Source of the DNA: Allorhodopirellula solitaria
Lineage (GTDB): Bacteria > Planctomycetota > Planctomycetia > Pirellulales > Pirellulaceae
DNA length: 64,000 nucleotides
Direction: 5' to 3'
Assembly: GCF_007859855.1 (NCBI RefSeq)
Contig: NZ_SJPK01000001.1
Location: 614,091 to 678,090 of the forward strand
Shown here: positions 26,363 through 35,723 of the stretch, piece after piece
Layout of the letters: each line of letters begins with the position of its first letter
How positions within the stretch are numbered: the first letter of the stretch is position 1
The notes under the pieces: model-generated
Seen by the model: only the letters and a program-made list of their open reading frames with translations
Told to the model about the DNA's origin: nothing
Databases searched by the model: none
Made by a program: the position numbers and the translations under genes

Positions 26363-26475
26363 ATCTGTTTGCCTCGAGTGTCGAGTACCAGGAAAACGAT
26401 CAGCAGAACAATCCCCACACACGTGAGGATCAATCCACCAACTACGAGAAATTGAAGCAGCCACAAAGGAAACAT
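26356..26475 (-). CDS. 39-residue single-span membrane protein after the symporter
   Basis: It starts four bases after the symporter stop, with ATG at 26475, and encodes one membrane helix (FLVVGGLILTCVGIVLLIVF) followed by DTRGKQIW. Its stop overlaps the ATG of the carbamoyltransferase gene. Size and position match the small accessory proteins found next to some sodium/solute symporters, which are thought to stabilise or modulate the transporter. The coding call rests on tight packing between two certain genes and a clean hydrophobic profile. Confidence 0.65.
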   Translation of the reverse strand: MFPLWLLQFLVVGGLILTCVGIVLLIVFLVLDTRGKQIW

Positions 26476-26479
26476 GATA

Positions 26480-27973
26480 CTAGGCTCCCGCCGCGGTAGT
26501 GGGTTCGATGTGACGGACATCGTCGCTCGGTTGAGGCGCCGGTTGCGACAACAACTCAAAATCGAAATCGTCCGGCTGCCACCAAACCAACAGCGCGAAC
26601 ACGACCCCGGACACCGCTGCTCCGACCAGCGACGCCACCATCCAACCGATCGCGTAGTATGCCAGCAATCCAACGAGACTGCCGCTAATCATCGCCGCTG
26701 CTGCCGCAATGCCACCGGGACGTCGATAGTAGAGACCGCCGACGATGGGCCAAATGCAACTGCCCACCAGCGGACCGGCGAAAAACAGCACGGTGGCAAG
26801 GTCCGAAACATTGGGCAGCGCCACCGCCCACGCCAAAGCGCCCAGGGCGACGATACTCAGGCTGGACCAGCGTCGCTTTTGCTTCTGCGTCGCACCGCCC
26901 GGGACCAACGGTCCGGCAATATCATTGACGATGAGATCCGAGGTCGCCGCCAGCAGCGAATCGATACTCGAAGCGAGTGAACAGAAAATAACAATGAACA
27001 CCAATAGGGCGCCAACATCCCCGAGCAGCGTCGCGGCCACCAACGGCCCGACCGTGTCCGGCTGGCTGATTCCGATTCCCAACGCAGGGGCCGCCAACCC
27101 TAAAAAGCCAGCCACGATTGGGATCGGCAACCAGAGCAAGCCCCCGAGCACGTAGGCTTTTGGCCCCACGCCTTCGCGCATCGCGAAAGCACGGCTCCAC
27201 CATACGTTGCTATGGAAAATCTCACCAAAACCAAACAGCATGTTGTTGAAAATCGCCATCAACGCCGCCGGGAAGAAAATCGAAAGCAACATCGGACGGT
27301 CAGCTCGCAACTTCTCATGCACGTCTGCGATCTCGACCTGATTGAGAACGGCAACAGAGACCACCACGAGCCCGATCATGATGATCAAACTCTGGATGAA
27401 GTCCGTGCCGATGACGGCATACATCCCGCCGAAGAGCGTGTAGGCAACGCAGACCAAGAGGACCACGGTCATCCCGACCTCATAGGGAATCCCCGCGAGC
27501 ACCTCGAGCAACTTGCCACCGGCCATCGACATCGAGATCAACCACGTGATCGCATAGAACAATGAGATCAACAAAAAAGGCCCCGTCGCGACCACGCCAT
27601 AGCGACGCCGCACAAACTCCACGGCGGTGTAGCCTTCAGGCATCAACTGGCGAATCCGGCCGCTCATGGGCGCGAACGCGAAGAGTCCGAAACTCGCGGT
27701 GCTGTAGGCCAAAGCCCCCCAGACACCGAGTTGCAGAGCAAACTGCGGCGCGAGCATCGTGGTGTTGGACGTGATCCATGTCGCAACCGCTGTCGCGGTC
27801 CCCAACGCCAAGCCAACATTGCGGCCCGCCACCGCAAATCCTTCATAGGAATTCGCTCGCCTGCCCCACCAAACCCCTAACGCGACCCACAACACGCTGA
27901 AAATAGCCAACAGCACATACCCCGCCATTGGCGAGAGTATCGGAGCGGCACCGATCATCCACCCGTCTCCCAT
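26480..27973 (-). CDS. Sodium/solute symporter (SSS family)
   Basis: A protein of about 497 residues with roughly 13 membrane segments. Family cues are GRNVGLALGTATAVATWITSNT in the second segment, GGMYAVIGTDFIQ, and the Na2-site-like SLASSIDSLLAATSDLIVND. It resembles the urea/proline/pantothenate branch, although the substrate cannot be read off. ATG 27973 is used, five bases after the stop of the FN3-like gene; the open frame extends to 28111 through that gene and is not used. The following genes suggest uptake of a nitrogen-rich ureido or amino compound. Confidence 0.85.
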   Translation of the reverse strand: MGDGWMIGAAPILSPMAGYVLLAIFSVLWVALGVWWGRRANSYEGFAVAGRNVGLALGTATAVATWITSNTTMLAPQFALQLGVWGALAYSTASFGLFAFAPMSGRIRQLMPEGYTAVEFVRRRYGVVATGPFLLISLFYAITWLISMSMAGGKLLEVLAGIPYEVGMTVVLLVCVAYTLFGGMYAVIGTDFIQSLIIMIGLVVVSVAVLNQVEIADVHEKLRADRPMLLSIFFPAALMAIFNNMLFGFGEIFHSNVWWSRAFAMREGVGPKAYVLGGLLWLPIPIVAGFLGLAAPALGIGISQPDTVGPLVAATLLGDVGALLVFIVIFCSLASSIDSLLAATSDLIVNDIAGPLVPGGATQKQKRRWSSLSIVALGALAWAVALPNVSDLATVLFFAGPLVGSCIWPIVGGLYYRRPGGIAAAAAMISGSLVGLLAYYAIGWMVASLVGAAVSGVVFALLVWWQPDDFDFELLSQPAPQPSDDVRHIEPTTAAGA

Positions 27974-27978
27974 TGCAT

Positions 27979-28473
27979 TCACCGCAGGACGTCTCCTGCG
28001 AACCGTTTCGGAGAGCGTCCACGGACCGCGCCGTGGACAATCACTCCCACCAAAATCAGAAAGACTACCAGCCCGATCACGAACAGCGACATCGCTTGCG
28101 TCAGGGACCAATGCTCGACTCGCACGACAGCCGGCCCGCTACCCCGGGCGAGAATGCTGCCCTCGCTATCGACCGCCCAAACGTCAAAACGGTACTCACC
28201 GTCGGGCAACCCAGAAATGAACGCCATTGGCAAATGGCCGCGGTAGTACGTCGTCCCCTCACCATCTTTAACGAGGTAACTCGATTCAAACTCCGCCTCG
28301 TCGAGAATATCATTCCACTCCAGCGTCACGTAGCCCGCTCGGACATCGTCGAACTCGACTTGCTTAAACGCCATCATGCCCGACGGAGGTGCATCCCGCG
28401 ACGTACCTTGGGCGACCACAGACCCCGCCTGAAAGAACAGCAACAACGTTAGACCGAGATGGAGCGGTCGCAT
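27979..28473 (-). CDS. Secreted FN3-like domain protein with C-terminal membrane anchor
   Basis: A 164-residue protein with a signal peptide (1-22), a beta-sandwich domain with FN3-type spacing (YVTLEWND...YLVKDGEG...ISGLPDGEYRFDVWAVD) at about 35-110, and one C-terminal membrane helix (about 128-150) with a basic tail. The domain would face the periplasm. As first gene of the operon it may bind substrate for the symporter or organise it in the envelope; that is inference from position. Confidence 0.65.
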   Translation of the reverse strand: MRPLHLGLTLLLFFQAGSVVAQGTSRDAPPSGMMAFKQVEFDDVRAGYVTLEWNDILDEAEFESSYLVKDGEGTTYYRGHLPMAFISGLPDGEYRFDVWAVDSEGSILARGSGPAVVRVEHWSLTQAMSLFVIGLVVFLILVGVIVHGAVRGRSPKRFAGDVLR

Positions 28474-28736
28474 GGAAGCGATGTGAAAGCTTTACCACCC
28501 AGCGTCTGAGCAGTAAAAAACACGTACCTTGGTGAATGGTGAAAGTGGTTTCGTCCGCCGGCGAACCACAAAAAACAGTGAACTCAGGGATGATATTGGT
28601 TTTCGGCACCAGGCTAACACGATCTCGACGACCGCGAAACCGCCGCGGTGTCTCGACCCTTCGCAGCGAACCCACAGCATAACAGAAGATTCCAACGATC
28701 TTGATCTCGAACGCCGCGTTGACTAGAATCTTTGGC

Positions 28737-29135
28737 ATGAAACCTGTGCTCCTCTCTCTGCTGCTGATCATCAATTTGTTGATGTGTCCGCTGCGTTGCC
28801 ATTCGTGCGATGCGAATCCAACGTCGGCGGAGGAACCGAGGGTTGCTGCTTGCCACTGCTGCTCGGAGCACGTCGGTGCCCCGTCACCCAATGCGCCCAA
28901 ACCCTGCGAAGATGGCTGCGACTGCCCGAACTGCATCTGCGAGGGTGCGATCGTCAACGCGGATGTTCAGCTTTCCGATCCGGTGAGCCGCTACGACGCG
29001 GATCTGCCAGGATTGATCGTGAGGAACACACCGAGCGTCGTTTCTACTGCCTGGGCTTGGCGGCCGGTGCTGCCGACGGGGCAACTTCTGGGCGGGCGTG
29101 ATGTCCGCCAATCGCTGCAATCTTGGCTGCTCTGA
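28737..29135 (+). CDS. Small exported cysteine-rich protein
   Basis: A 132-residue precursor starting at ATG 28737, with a strong signal sequence (MKPVLLSLLLIINLLMC). A cysteine cluster region follows: RCHSC, ACHCC and EDGCDCPNCIC. The rest is low in complexity and has no known domain. Closely spaced cysteines suggest metal binding or disulfides. It is followed after about 350 bases by an ABC export operon that also encodes a cysteine-rich lipoprotein, so a link to metal handling is possible but unproven. Confidence 0.6.
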   Translation: MKPVLLSLLLIINLLMCPLRCHSCDANPTSAEEPRVAACHCCSEHVGAPSPNAPKPCEDGCDCPNCICEGAIVNADVQLSDPVSRYDADLPGLIVRNTPSVVSTAWAWRPVLPTGQLLGGRDVRQSLQSWLL

Positions 29136-29481
29136 GCCATTCATGATCCAGTGGCCATTGATCACCGAGTGGATCGCTCCGTAGCGGTTCCACAGGCAGT
29201 GACAGAGCCAAATCGGTCCTCATGCTGAGGCGATCGATGCGCTCGCATGCAGGCCGGAAAGTCATTCGGGGCAAACCCAATGGGGCCGGGGCGGTAGCCT
29301 CAGTTTTCCCCGCCAAACGCAATTCGTTTTGAGAACCGGCATTAGTGCCCACCGGCAATGGTATCGAACAATTCGCACGCACCAGCTCGGCGGACAGCGC
29401 CTTGATCTTCGGCTTCTCCCGAACTTGAGGTTTCAGGCGATTTCCGCATTCACCCGTTCCTAGCTCTCTCGTTTCCGCACC
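29136..29481. other. Gap upstream of the ABC export operon
   Basis: This 346-base gap has no open frame I would defend and no repeat family member. It probably carries the promoter of the operon starting at 29482. Confidence 0.4.
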
Positions 29482-30636
29482 ATGCTTCTTCCTTGGGAAT
29501 ACGGAGTTCGCAATCTGGCCCGCCGGCCCGTGCGAACAGCCTTAACGCTCGTCGCCTTGGCGACGGTCGTGATGTTGGTGTTTGTCGTGGTGGGATTCAT
29601 CCGCGGCCTCGAGCGGTCCCTCGCCGTTAGCGGTGATGAAAACGTCGTCTTGGTCTATTCAGTGAACTCAGAGGAAAACATCGAAAATTCATCCATCGCC
29701 GCCCGCACCCCGTCATTGATCTCGGCCAGCTTCGATTCGGTGGTCGATCGTTTCGGTGTTAATCACATCTCTCCTGAGTTGTACTTGGGTACTCGGGTGA
29801 CCAGTTCAGCGGGTGACGAAGGCTTAGGCTTGGTTCGCGGCGTCACCCTCGCAGCGCCACTGGTCCGTCGTTCGGTCCAATTGATCGAAGGCGACTGGCC
29901 AGAGGATGGCGAGGTGATCGTCGGCCGATTGGCCGCGGCGAAACTCGGCAGCACGAACGCGGCCATGAGCATTGGAAAGAGAATTGAGTTCGAGGGCCGC
30001 AGTTGGACGATCGTGGGCCGCTTTGCTGCGGGCGGTGCCGCCTACGAATCGGAACTCTGGTGCCCACTGGACGATTTCCAGACGGCGACCAAACGCCAGG
30101 ACCTGAGTCTCGCCGCGATGCTGCTCTCACCCAGCGGTTCGCCCGCGGAGGTTAAATTATTTTGTAAAGAACGCACGGACTTGGAACTCAGGGCCATCCG
30201 TGAAACCGACTACTACGCGACCCTGCAACAACACTACAAACCGGTTCGGATACTCGCTTGGTTCGTGGTCGTGCTGGTGTCGGGCGCGGGTGTTTTTGCT
30301 GGATTGAACATGATGTACGGAGCGGTTGCCGGCAGGATTCGCGAGATCGCGACCTTGCAAGCAATCGGGTTTCGCCGTCGGGCGATCCTAGTCAGCCTGA
30401 TTCAAGAAGGCGTCCTGCTGGCAGCAGCCGGGTCGCTTCTCTCAGGTGTGATCGCACTGACGATGCTCAATGGCATGGCGGTGCGGTTCACGATGGGTGC
30501 GTTTGCATTACGCATCGATAGCGTCGCAATCCTGATTGGGTGCGGCGTTGGTTTGTTGTTAGGCGTCTTGGGCGCGTTGCCCCCGGCGCTCAAAGCGTTG
30601 CGAGCAGAAGTCGCAACGAGTTTGAAAGCTGTTTAA
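29482..30636 (+). CDS. FtsX/MacB-type ABC transporter permease
   Basis: A 384-residue membrane protein with the MacB arrangement: one N-terminal helix (about 19-40), a large periplasmic domain, and three C-terminal helices (about 255, 305 and 350). Cues are [19 protein letters not shown] at the start and [20 protein letters not shown] before the last helices. Such permeases work with a cytoplasmic ATPase (gene at 32758) and a membrane-fusion adaptor (31198) to expel or remodel envelope substrates. First gene of a four-gene operon. Confidence 0.85.
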   Translation: MLLPWEYGVRNLARRPVRTALTLVALATVVMLVFVVVGFIRGLERSLAVSGDENVVLVYSVNSEENIENSSIAARTPSLISASFDSVVDRFGVNHISPELYLGTRVTSSAGDEGLGLVRGVTLAAPLVRRSVQLIEGDWPEDGEVIVGRLAAAKLGSTNAAMSIGKRIEFEGRSWTIVGRFAAGGAAYESELWCPLDDFQTATKRQDLSLAAMLLSPSGSPAEVKLFCKERTDLELRAIRETDYYATLQQHYKPVRILAWFVVVLVSGAGVFAGLNMMYGAVAGRIREIATLQAIGFRRRAILVSLIQEGVLLAAAGSLLSGVIALTMLNGMAVRFTMGAFALRIDSVAILIGCGVGLLLGVLGALPPALKALRAEVATSLKAV

Positions 30637-30654
30637 TTTCCTTTCGGAGAACTG

Positions 30655-31194
30655 ATGATGAGAATGTTGACAAATTGGACTGCAGGCCTGGGGCTTGCCG
30701 CGTTATTGGCCGTCGTGTCGGGTTGCCAGCAAGGCGCAGACGTGGCATCGAATGAGGGAGGCGATTCGCCCAGCCCTCGATCGGCCTACGCCGTGGACGT
30801 TGAACCGGCCGACGCAGTGCCAGTCGGCGAAGCACGCGAAAACTCGGAGGACGGGCAAGACATTACCCTCGTGGGCTTGGTCGGTGGCTCGAGCGAACCG
30901 TTCGTCGAAGGCTTGGCTGCCTTCACGATTGTCGATCCCAAGGTCCCCTACTGTGCTGCCGAAGAAGGCTGCCCCACGCCCTGGGACTATTGCTGCCAAA
31001 CCGATGACGTCAAAACCAACATCGCGACGGTCAAGATTGTCGATGCGTCTGGCGCACCCGTTGCTCAAGATGCCCGGGATATTCTCGACGTCAAAGAGTT
31101 GTCGACCGTTGTCGTCAAGGGCAAAGCCCAGCGTGATGACCAAGGCAATCTCTCGGTCACCACCAGCGAAGTCTTCGTCCGTCCAAGTGCCTAA
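30655..31194 (+). CDS. Cysteine-rich lipoprotein in ABC export operon
   Basis: A 179-residue precursor with the lipobox-like VVSGC (cysteine about position 23). The mature part is acidic and contains [16 protein letters not shown] near the middle, then a beta-rich end ([18 protein letters not shown]...SEVFVR) suggestive of an OB-like fold. The four clustered cysteines could bind copper or form disulfides. It sits 18 bases after the permease and four bases before the adaptor gene, so it belongs to the export system. Function is not recognised. Confidence 0.65.
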   Translation: MMRMLTNWTAGLGLAALLAVVSGCQQGADVASNEGGDSPSPRSAYAVDVEPADAVPVGEARENSEDGQDITLVGLVGGSSEPFVEGLAAFTIVDPKVPYCAAEEGCPTPWDYCCQTDDVKTNIATVKIVDASGAPVAQDARDILDVKELSTVVVKGKAQRDDQGNLSVTTSEVFVRPSA

Positions 31195-31197
31195 GCA

Positions 31198-32757
31198 ATG
31201 ACCAACGCTCCTTTGGACCTCAGCCAATTGGCGCTCGATCGCTCACCCGAGGGCGAGCGATCCGCGTCGCCCCGACGACGTCGCCAATGGCTGGCGAGGT
31301 ACCTGCTACCCGCTACCATCCTACTGGGGTTTTTAGTATTGCTCGTTGCTGCGGCCGGCCGTGGTTTGATGCCGCGCCAGGAAGTCACTGTGGTTCCCGT
31401 GATCGTCAAACGGTCTGTTGTCCAGCAGGCCGGGACTCAGTTGTTTCAGGCCCCCGGCTGGATCGAGCCTCGCCCCACCGCTATCAGTGTCGCGGCTCTC
31501 GCTCCCGGCGTGATCCAGGAACTGCTCGTTGTCGAAGGACAGTTCGTTAAAAAGGGAGAACCAGTAGCTCGATTGATTTCCATCGATGCGGAGCTGAGGG
31601 TCGAGCAAGCGAGAACGTCCCTTGACATTCGACAGGGTGAACTCGAAGGCGCTCAGGCCGAAGTTGAGGCGGCGAAGATCCGATTCGCGAATCCGGTGCA
31701 TCTGCAGGCGCCCCTTGCCGACGCTCGCAGTTTGCTGGCAAAGACCAAAACAGAAATTGATAAATTACCGTACCTGATTGAGGCAGCCGAAGCGCAACTC
31801 GCCTACGCCTTGGACAGCCGGGACGGCAAACGATCTGCCAAAGGCGCGGTCTCCGATCGTGTGATCGCTCTGGCGGAGAGCGATTACGCATCCGCAAACG
31901 CCAATCTGCTCGAACTCCGCAATCGCAAACCCAACCTGCAAAGCGAAGCCGATGCACTCGCTGACAAGGTGCAGGCCCTCGAGCGGCAGCTCGACTTGAT
32001 GGTCGAAGAGACGCGGCAGATTCAAGCCGCCAAGGCGAAACTACAATCCGCCGCGGCGCTTAAGAGCGAAGCGGCGCTGAAACTCCGCCAAGCCGAACTG
32101 GAACTCCAACGAAACGTCGTCGTCGCTCCGCTGAGCGGCCGCGTGCTGCGGCTCGTTGCCTCCCCCGGAGCGCGGGTGATGGGACTGGATTCACTCGCGT
32201 CTCATAGTTCGAGCACAGTGGTCGAAATGTACGATCCCGAGCGATTGCAAGTGCGTGTCGACGTGCGATTGGAAGACGTGCCGCTCGTGATTCAGGGACA
32301 AGAAGTTGAGATCGAAACCGCTTCGAGTAAGCAAGTGATCAAGGGCCGGGTTCTGCAGTCGACAAGCTCTGCCAATATCCAGAAAAACACTCTCGAGGTG
32401 AAAGTGGAACTGCTCAATCCACCCGTGACCGTCAGCCCGCAAATGCTCGTCACGGCGACGTTCCTAGCGCCCCTGACCGACCAAGAACTTCAACAGGACG
32501 AGGCGACCGAACGGGTCTTCGTGCCAAGTTCCCTGGTGACGCAGGGTGACGACGGCGCATCGGTGTGGATCGTTGACGCCGATGAAACCGCACAACAACG
32601 GCGCATCGAGATCGGCAGCGAGAGCCCCGATGGGTTGGTGGAAATTAAATCGGGCCTTCAGGTAACCGACAAGATAATCAGCAGCGGACGTGATCGTCTA
32701 GAACAAGGTACCGCGGTCGAAGTCACCGGGGACGATGCAACCATGGGAATCAGATAG
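31198..32757 (+). CDS. HlyD/MacA-type membrane-fusion adaptor
   Basis: A 519-residue protein with a cytoplasmic basic N-terminus, one membrane helix (about 33-55), a lipoyl-like half-motif (ALAPGVIQELLVVEGQFVKKGEPVARL), a long coiled-coil hairpin (about 140-300), the second lipoyl half (VVAPLSGRVLRLVASPGARV) and beta-barrel domains. It links the inner-membrane ABC permease to the outer envelope. Its stop is directly followed by the ATG of the ATPase gene, indicating coupled expression. Confidence 0.88.
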   Translation: MTNAPLDLSQLALDRSPEGERSASPRRRRQWLARYLLPATILLGFLVLLVAAAGRGLMPRQEVTVVPVIVKRSVVQQAGTQLFQAPGWIEPRPTAISVAALAPGVIQELLVVEGQFVKKGEPVARLISIDAELRVEQARTSLDIRQGELEGAQAEVEAAKIRFANPVHLQAPLADARSLLAKTKTEIDKLPYLIEAAEAQLAYALDSRDGKRSAKGAVSDRVIALAESDYASANANLLELRNRKPNLQSEADALADKVQALERQLDLMVEETRQIQAAKAKLQSAAALKSEAALKLRQAELELQRNVVVAPLSGRVLRLVASPGARVMGLDSLASHSSSTVVEMYDPERLQVRVDVRLEDVPLVIQGQEVEIETASSKQVIKGRVLQSTSSANIQKNTLEVKVELLNPPVTVSPQMLVTATFLAPLTDQELQQDEATERVFVPSSLVTQGDDGASVWIVDADETAQQRRIEIGSESPDGLVEIKSGLQVTDKIISSGRDRLEQGTAVEVTGDDATMGIR

Positions 32758-33447
32758 ATGGCATTGGTAGAACTGCGTGGCGTCTCGAAAAGCTTTCGCA
32801 AAGGCGACGAAACGATTACTCCCTTGGACGCCATCGATCTCGATATCGAGGAAGGTGAGTTCGTCTCGCTGATGGGACCGAGTGGTACCGGCAAGAGCAC
32901 GTTGTTGAATCTCGTCAGCGGGATCGATCGACCGGATGCAGGCACGATTACCGTCGACCAGACGGAGGTCACCAAGCTCTCACGCAGCAAACTCGCGGAC
33001 TGGCGGGCTGCGAATCTCGGCTATATCTTTCAAACTCATAATTTGATCCCCGTGCTTACCGCCTACGAGAATATCGAGCTACCGACCTTGCTACTGAAGC
33101 TTTCCAGCGCCCAGCGCCGGCAACGGGTACAGATCGCTCTCGAAGCGGTGGGACTGAGCGACCGCGCCGACCACTATCCGCGCCAACTCTCTGGGGGCCA
33201 AGAACAACGCGTCGGGATCGCTCGAGCCATCGTGGCCCACCCCAAGGTCGTTGTTGCCGACGAGCCCACCGGTAGCCTCGATACGCAGACGAGTGAGCAG
33301 GTCCAGGTCTTACTGCAGCGACTGAACCAAGAACTTGGGATCACCCTGCTGATGGTTACCCATGATCAAGATGTCGCCGGCATCGCGTCGCGGCAACTCG
33401 TTCTCGATCGAGGCAAGTTCCTGCCTCGGAATCAACAACCCGCTTAG
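32758..33447 (+). CDS. ABC transporter ATP-binding protein, LolD/MacB type
   Basis: A 229-residue ATPase with Walker [11 protein letters not shown]-loop ([15 protein letters not shown]), signature [14 protein letters not shown], Walker [13 protein letters not shown] and H-loop VTHD. It powers the MacB-like permease at 29482. The stop codon TAG at 33445-33447 lies inside the TTAG that flanks the MITE-like element, so the element inserted exactly at the gene end. Confidence 0.92.
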   Translation: MALVELRGVSKSFRKGDETITPLDAIDLDIEEGEFVSLMGPSGTGKSTLLNLVSGIDRPDAGTITVDQTEVTKLSRSKLADWRAANLGYIFQTHNLIPVLTAYENIELPTLLLKLSSAQRRQRVQIALEAVGLSDRADHYPRQLSGGQEQRVGIARAIVAHPKVVVADEPTGSLDTQTSEQVQVLLQRLNQELGITLLMVTHDQDVAGIASRQLVLDRGKFLPRNQQPA

Positions 33448-33820
33448 TAACGCACGATCAATTTCTGTCGTAGTGGACGAGGCGACGAGTCCAAAGCCGC
33501 CGGACTCCTCGCCTCCTGTTGATTACCCACAAGTTTGCTCCCCCGTGTGCTTGTCACACGGGAAGCGACGTTTTCAAATTAGAAAACCGTGGTATCGACA
33601 CACGTTCCCCTGTCAGCTTGTCTGACAGGAAACCAAGTCGATAAACTTTGCTGTCATGCGGGGCAAGCCCGCATGGGAGCGGGGTGAACGCTCCATCTTT
33701 ATCTAATCACAAAACGGAGATTCCTGTCAGACAAGCTGACAGGGGATCCGGTTTTGTGGGTAAAGACGGACTCCTCGCCTCGTCCACTACAAAAACCGAC
33801 TTTTATTCATCGTGCGTTGC
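33448..33820. mobile_element. MITE-like element, copy 2, with a nested insertion
   Basis: The outer ends AACGCACGATCAATTTCTGTCG and CATCGTGCGTTGC are the same as in copy 1, and the element is flanked by TTAG at 33444-33447 and 33821-33824. Inside, a 252-base segment (33516-33767) is bounded by a 14-base direct repeat GGACTCCTCGCCTC (33502-33515 and 33768-33781). It starts TGTTGATTACCCACAA and ends TTTTGTGGGTAA. The right end of the element supplies the last four codons and the stop of the minus-strand gene at 33807. Confidence 0.75.
33516..33767. repeat. Nested repeat with CTTGT/ACAAG-loop hairpins
   Basis: It contains a CCGTGTG-CTTGT-CACACGG hairpin near 33543, CCTGTCAG-CTTGT-CTGACAGG (33609-33629), CATGCGGG-GCAAG-CCCGCATG (about 33656-33676) and CCTGTCAG-ACAAG-CTGACAGG (33723-33743). 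The first hairpin and its leader (TGTTGATTACCCACAAGTT) recur at 55380-55430. Conserved five-base loops with variable stems suggest a REP-like family. Confidence 0.7.
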
Positions 33821-35372
33821 TTAGTTCGCCGGTTTCGCTGCGGCTTCGCTCCAAGACCGCCGGAATCAGCTCCATCGATCGCTCCTCACAACCTCGTTTG
33901 ATGTGGTCGAGCACGCGGCAGTGAATCGCGTGGATCGTCGGCGCGGCCCATGCCTGCCAATAGAGCCGCGGCCGGACATCGATGTCATACCACGTGGTGC
34001 CAGTCAAGCGGGTCCGGTTGCCCGGCATCGGCTCGAGCAAGAACTGGCCGCGTCGACTGACGAAACCGTCTTCGAGATGCGGTGGGTGCAATCCCGAGAA
34101 AGGAGTCCACTCACGCATCGGTTGCGGTTGCTCGGCGACATCGAAAGCGAGTCGTCCAGCTTTGCTGCTCGGCGACGGGGGCAGCCAAACGGTGATCGGT
34201 TCGACAAACGGTCCAGTCGTGAATTCGCAATAGCGGCACGCCCCCACGCCTTCCCCATCAATCCGGGCACGGATCGGTGCCGCGATGCCTAAACGAAAGA
34301 ACCATGCAGGCCTTTCCGTTATCTCGGGAAACGCAATAACCTGTTCCCAGACGCGATCTGCGGGCGCATTGATCACGACCGTCGTGTCGACGCGGTGCAG
34401 CACTCGATGATCGTCAAAAGGCTCGAGTAGTATCGCCAATGGCAACAACAGCATCGTACCGATCATTCCTCGCCGCTCATCACGGTACCGAAGTCTCGCC
34501 ACCGAAATGGCACGCCCGGCCAACCCACCGAAGAAGCTCAATGGCCACAGCAGAGGGAACGCCATTAACAAACAGATCGCACCATCAAGCCCCACGCCGA
34601 GCATGAGTGCAAACGAAGCGATATTCATCAGAGCAATCAGCCCAAAGAGGCCGCCCAAACCAAACGCACAGTGGCGATTGTAAACCGCACCCGAGATCGC
34701 TCCGGCAATGATCGGAGTGGTGAAGAACAGCACAAAACCGTACTCGCGGAACACCCATACGCTGAGTAAGCCGACAATCACCTGAACCGCACACCCAATG
34801 CCAATCGCGGCCATTGCTGCGGCGGGTTGGTCGGGTTCACGCTCCGACAGGCGTCGCGTAAACGCGTCGTTGGGATGGTCTGATATCGCCGGTGGCGCGA
34901 AGGCAGTGCTGACCTGTGCCCTTTCCTCGTCAGCGATCGCGTCCAGGGCTCGATCGCGGCCTGGCGCAATCGATAGGATTGCCATGAACGCAAAATTCAC
35001 GATCGGGACGAGCATCGAAAGGCCCCACCAGGGACTCCATCCCGCATCGGCGGCGCGGCGGACACTCATCGAAACCGCAATCGCCACAAAGGGCAATGTG
35101 AACAGCAGCCATCCCATCGCCACGGCAGGATAGGCGTCGAGCACCCCGGCCTTGCTATTGAGCCAGGGGTTGAGAAAGTTCAGTGGCGTGAAAAATCTCC
35201 CTGTCAAGATCACGAACACAGATAGCTCAATCAGATACTTGAGCAGCGCCAACCCAAAGCCGAGCACCACGTATTCGTACCGCGAGACCGGACCGTCGAT
35301 CCAGAACCATCGTGTCCAGTGAAAAAGCACTGACTCATCCTGTCGCTCGATATCGGATGCGGTTTCGTCCAT
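33807..35372 (-). CDS. Membrane protein with DUF805-like and SRPBCC-like parts
   Basis: A 521-residue protein. The N-terminal part (about 20-150) resembles DUF805 (WFWIDGPVSRYEYVVLGFG, then several membrane helices with RRAADAGWSPWWGLSML). Further membrane helices occupy about 185-330. The C-terminal 190 residues look like a soluble SRPBCC/START-type lipid- or ligand-binding domain (TTVVINAPADRVWEQVIAFPEI). The function is unknown; proteins with this pairing may sense or carry hydrophobic ligands. The last residues SNAR and the stop are encoded by the MITE-like element, so the ancestral C-terminus was different. Confidence 0.65.
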   Translation of the reverse strand: MDETASDIERQDESVLFHWTRWFWIDGPVSRYEYVVLGFGLALLKYLIELSVFVILTGRFFTPLNFLNPWLNSKAGVLDAYPAVAMGWLLFTLPFVAIAVSMSVRRAADAGWSPWWGLSMLVPIVNFAFMAILSIAPGRDRALDAIADEERAQVSTAFAPPAISDHPNDAFTRRLSEREPDQPAAAMAAIGIGCAVQVIVGLLSVWVFREYGFVLFFTTPIIAGAISGAVYNRHCAFGLGGLFGLIALMNIASFALMLGVGLDGAICLLMAFPLLWPLSFFGGLAGRAISVARLRYRDERRGMIGTMLLLPLAILLEPFDDHRVLHRVDTTVVINAPADRVWEQVIAFPEITERPAWFFRLGIAAPIRARIDGEGVGACRYCEFTTGPFVEPITVWLPPSPSSKAGRLAFDVAEQPQPMREWTPFSGLHPPHLEDGFVSRRGQFLLEPMPGNRTRLTGTTWYDIDVRPRLYWQAWAAPTIHAIHCRVLDHIKRGCEERSMELIPAVLERSRSETGELSNAR

Positions 35373-35723
35373 CGTAGAAATCCCAATCGAAATGATAACG
35401 ATCGCCTGACCTCAGAATGCGAATCGCCGATGGGCACACCAGGCGAACACGTTCGGGCACGCTACACTACCGACCGCAGTAGAAAGTGACGCACAACAGC
35501 ATCCGCGACAGAAAACGAGTCCGTGAGCGGGGAACGCCGGCAATTTTTGCGGAAAAGTCTGTGGGATTTCACCGAGTTGGTGGTGACTACTCCATGAACA
35601 GCCCACTTTGCTGAGCAACATCGCAAGCGGGAAGCTTGACATCGCAAGCTGGAAGCTTACGCCACTTTGAAACTCGCCAGATATAGTGCTCGCGTTGCGG
35701 AAACGAACAGGAAGACCAACTCA
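35373..35723. other. Gap with a 21-bp tandem repeat
   Basis: The gap lies between divergent genes. At 35619-35660 the unit CATCGCAAGC(G/T)GGAAGCTT(G/A) occurs twice in a row. Its reverse complement forms one arm of the hairpin at 12394. The promoter of the sigma-factor cassette should be here; I could not identify it with confidence. Confidence 0.55.

Noticed and set aside
28364-28957. 197-codon minus-strand frame
   Set aside because: It overlaps two better genes (28473 end and 28737 start) and carries no motif.
35619-35660. Possible CRISPR-like direct repeats
   Set aside because: Only two adjacent 21-base units without spacers; the unit belongs to a dispersed hairpin repeat.
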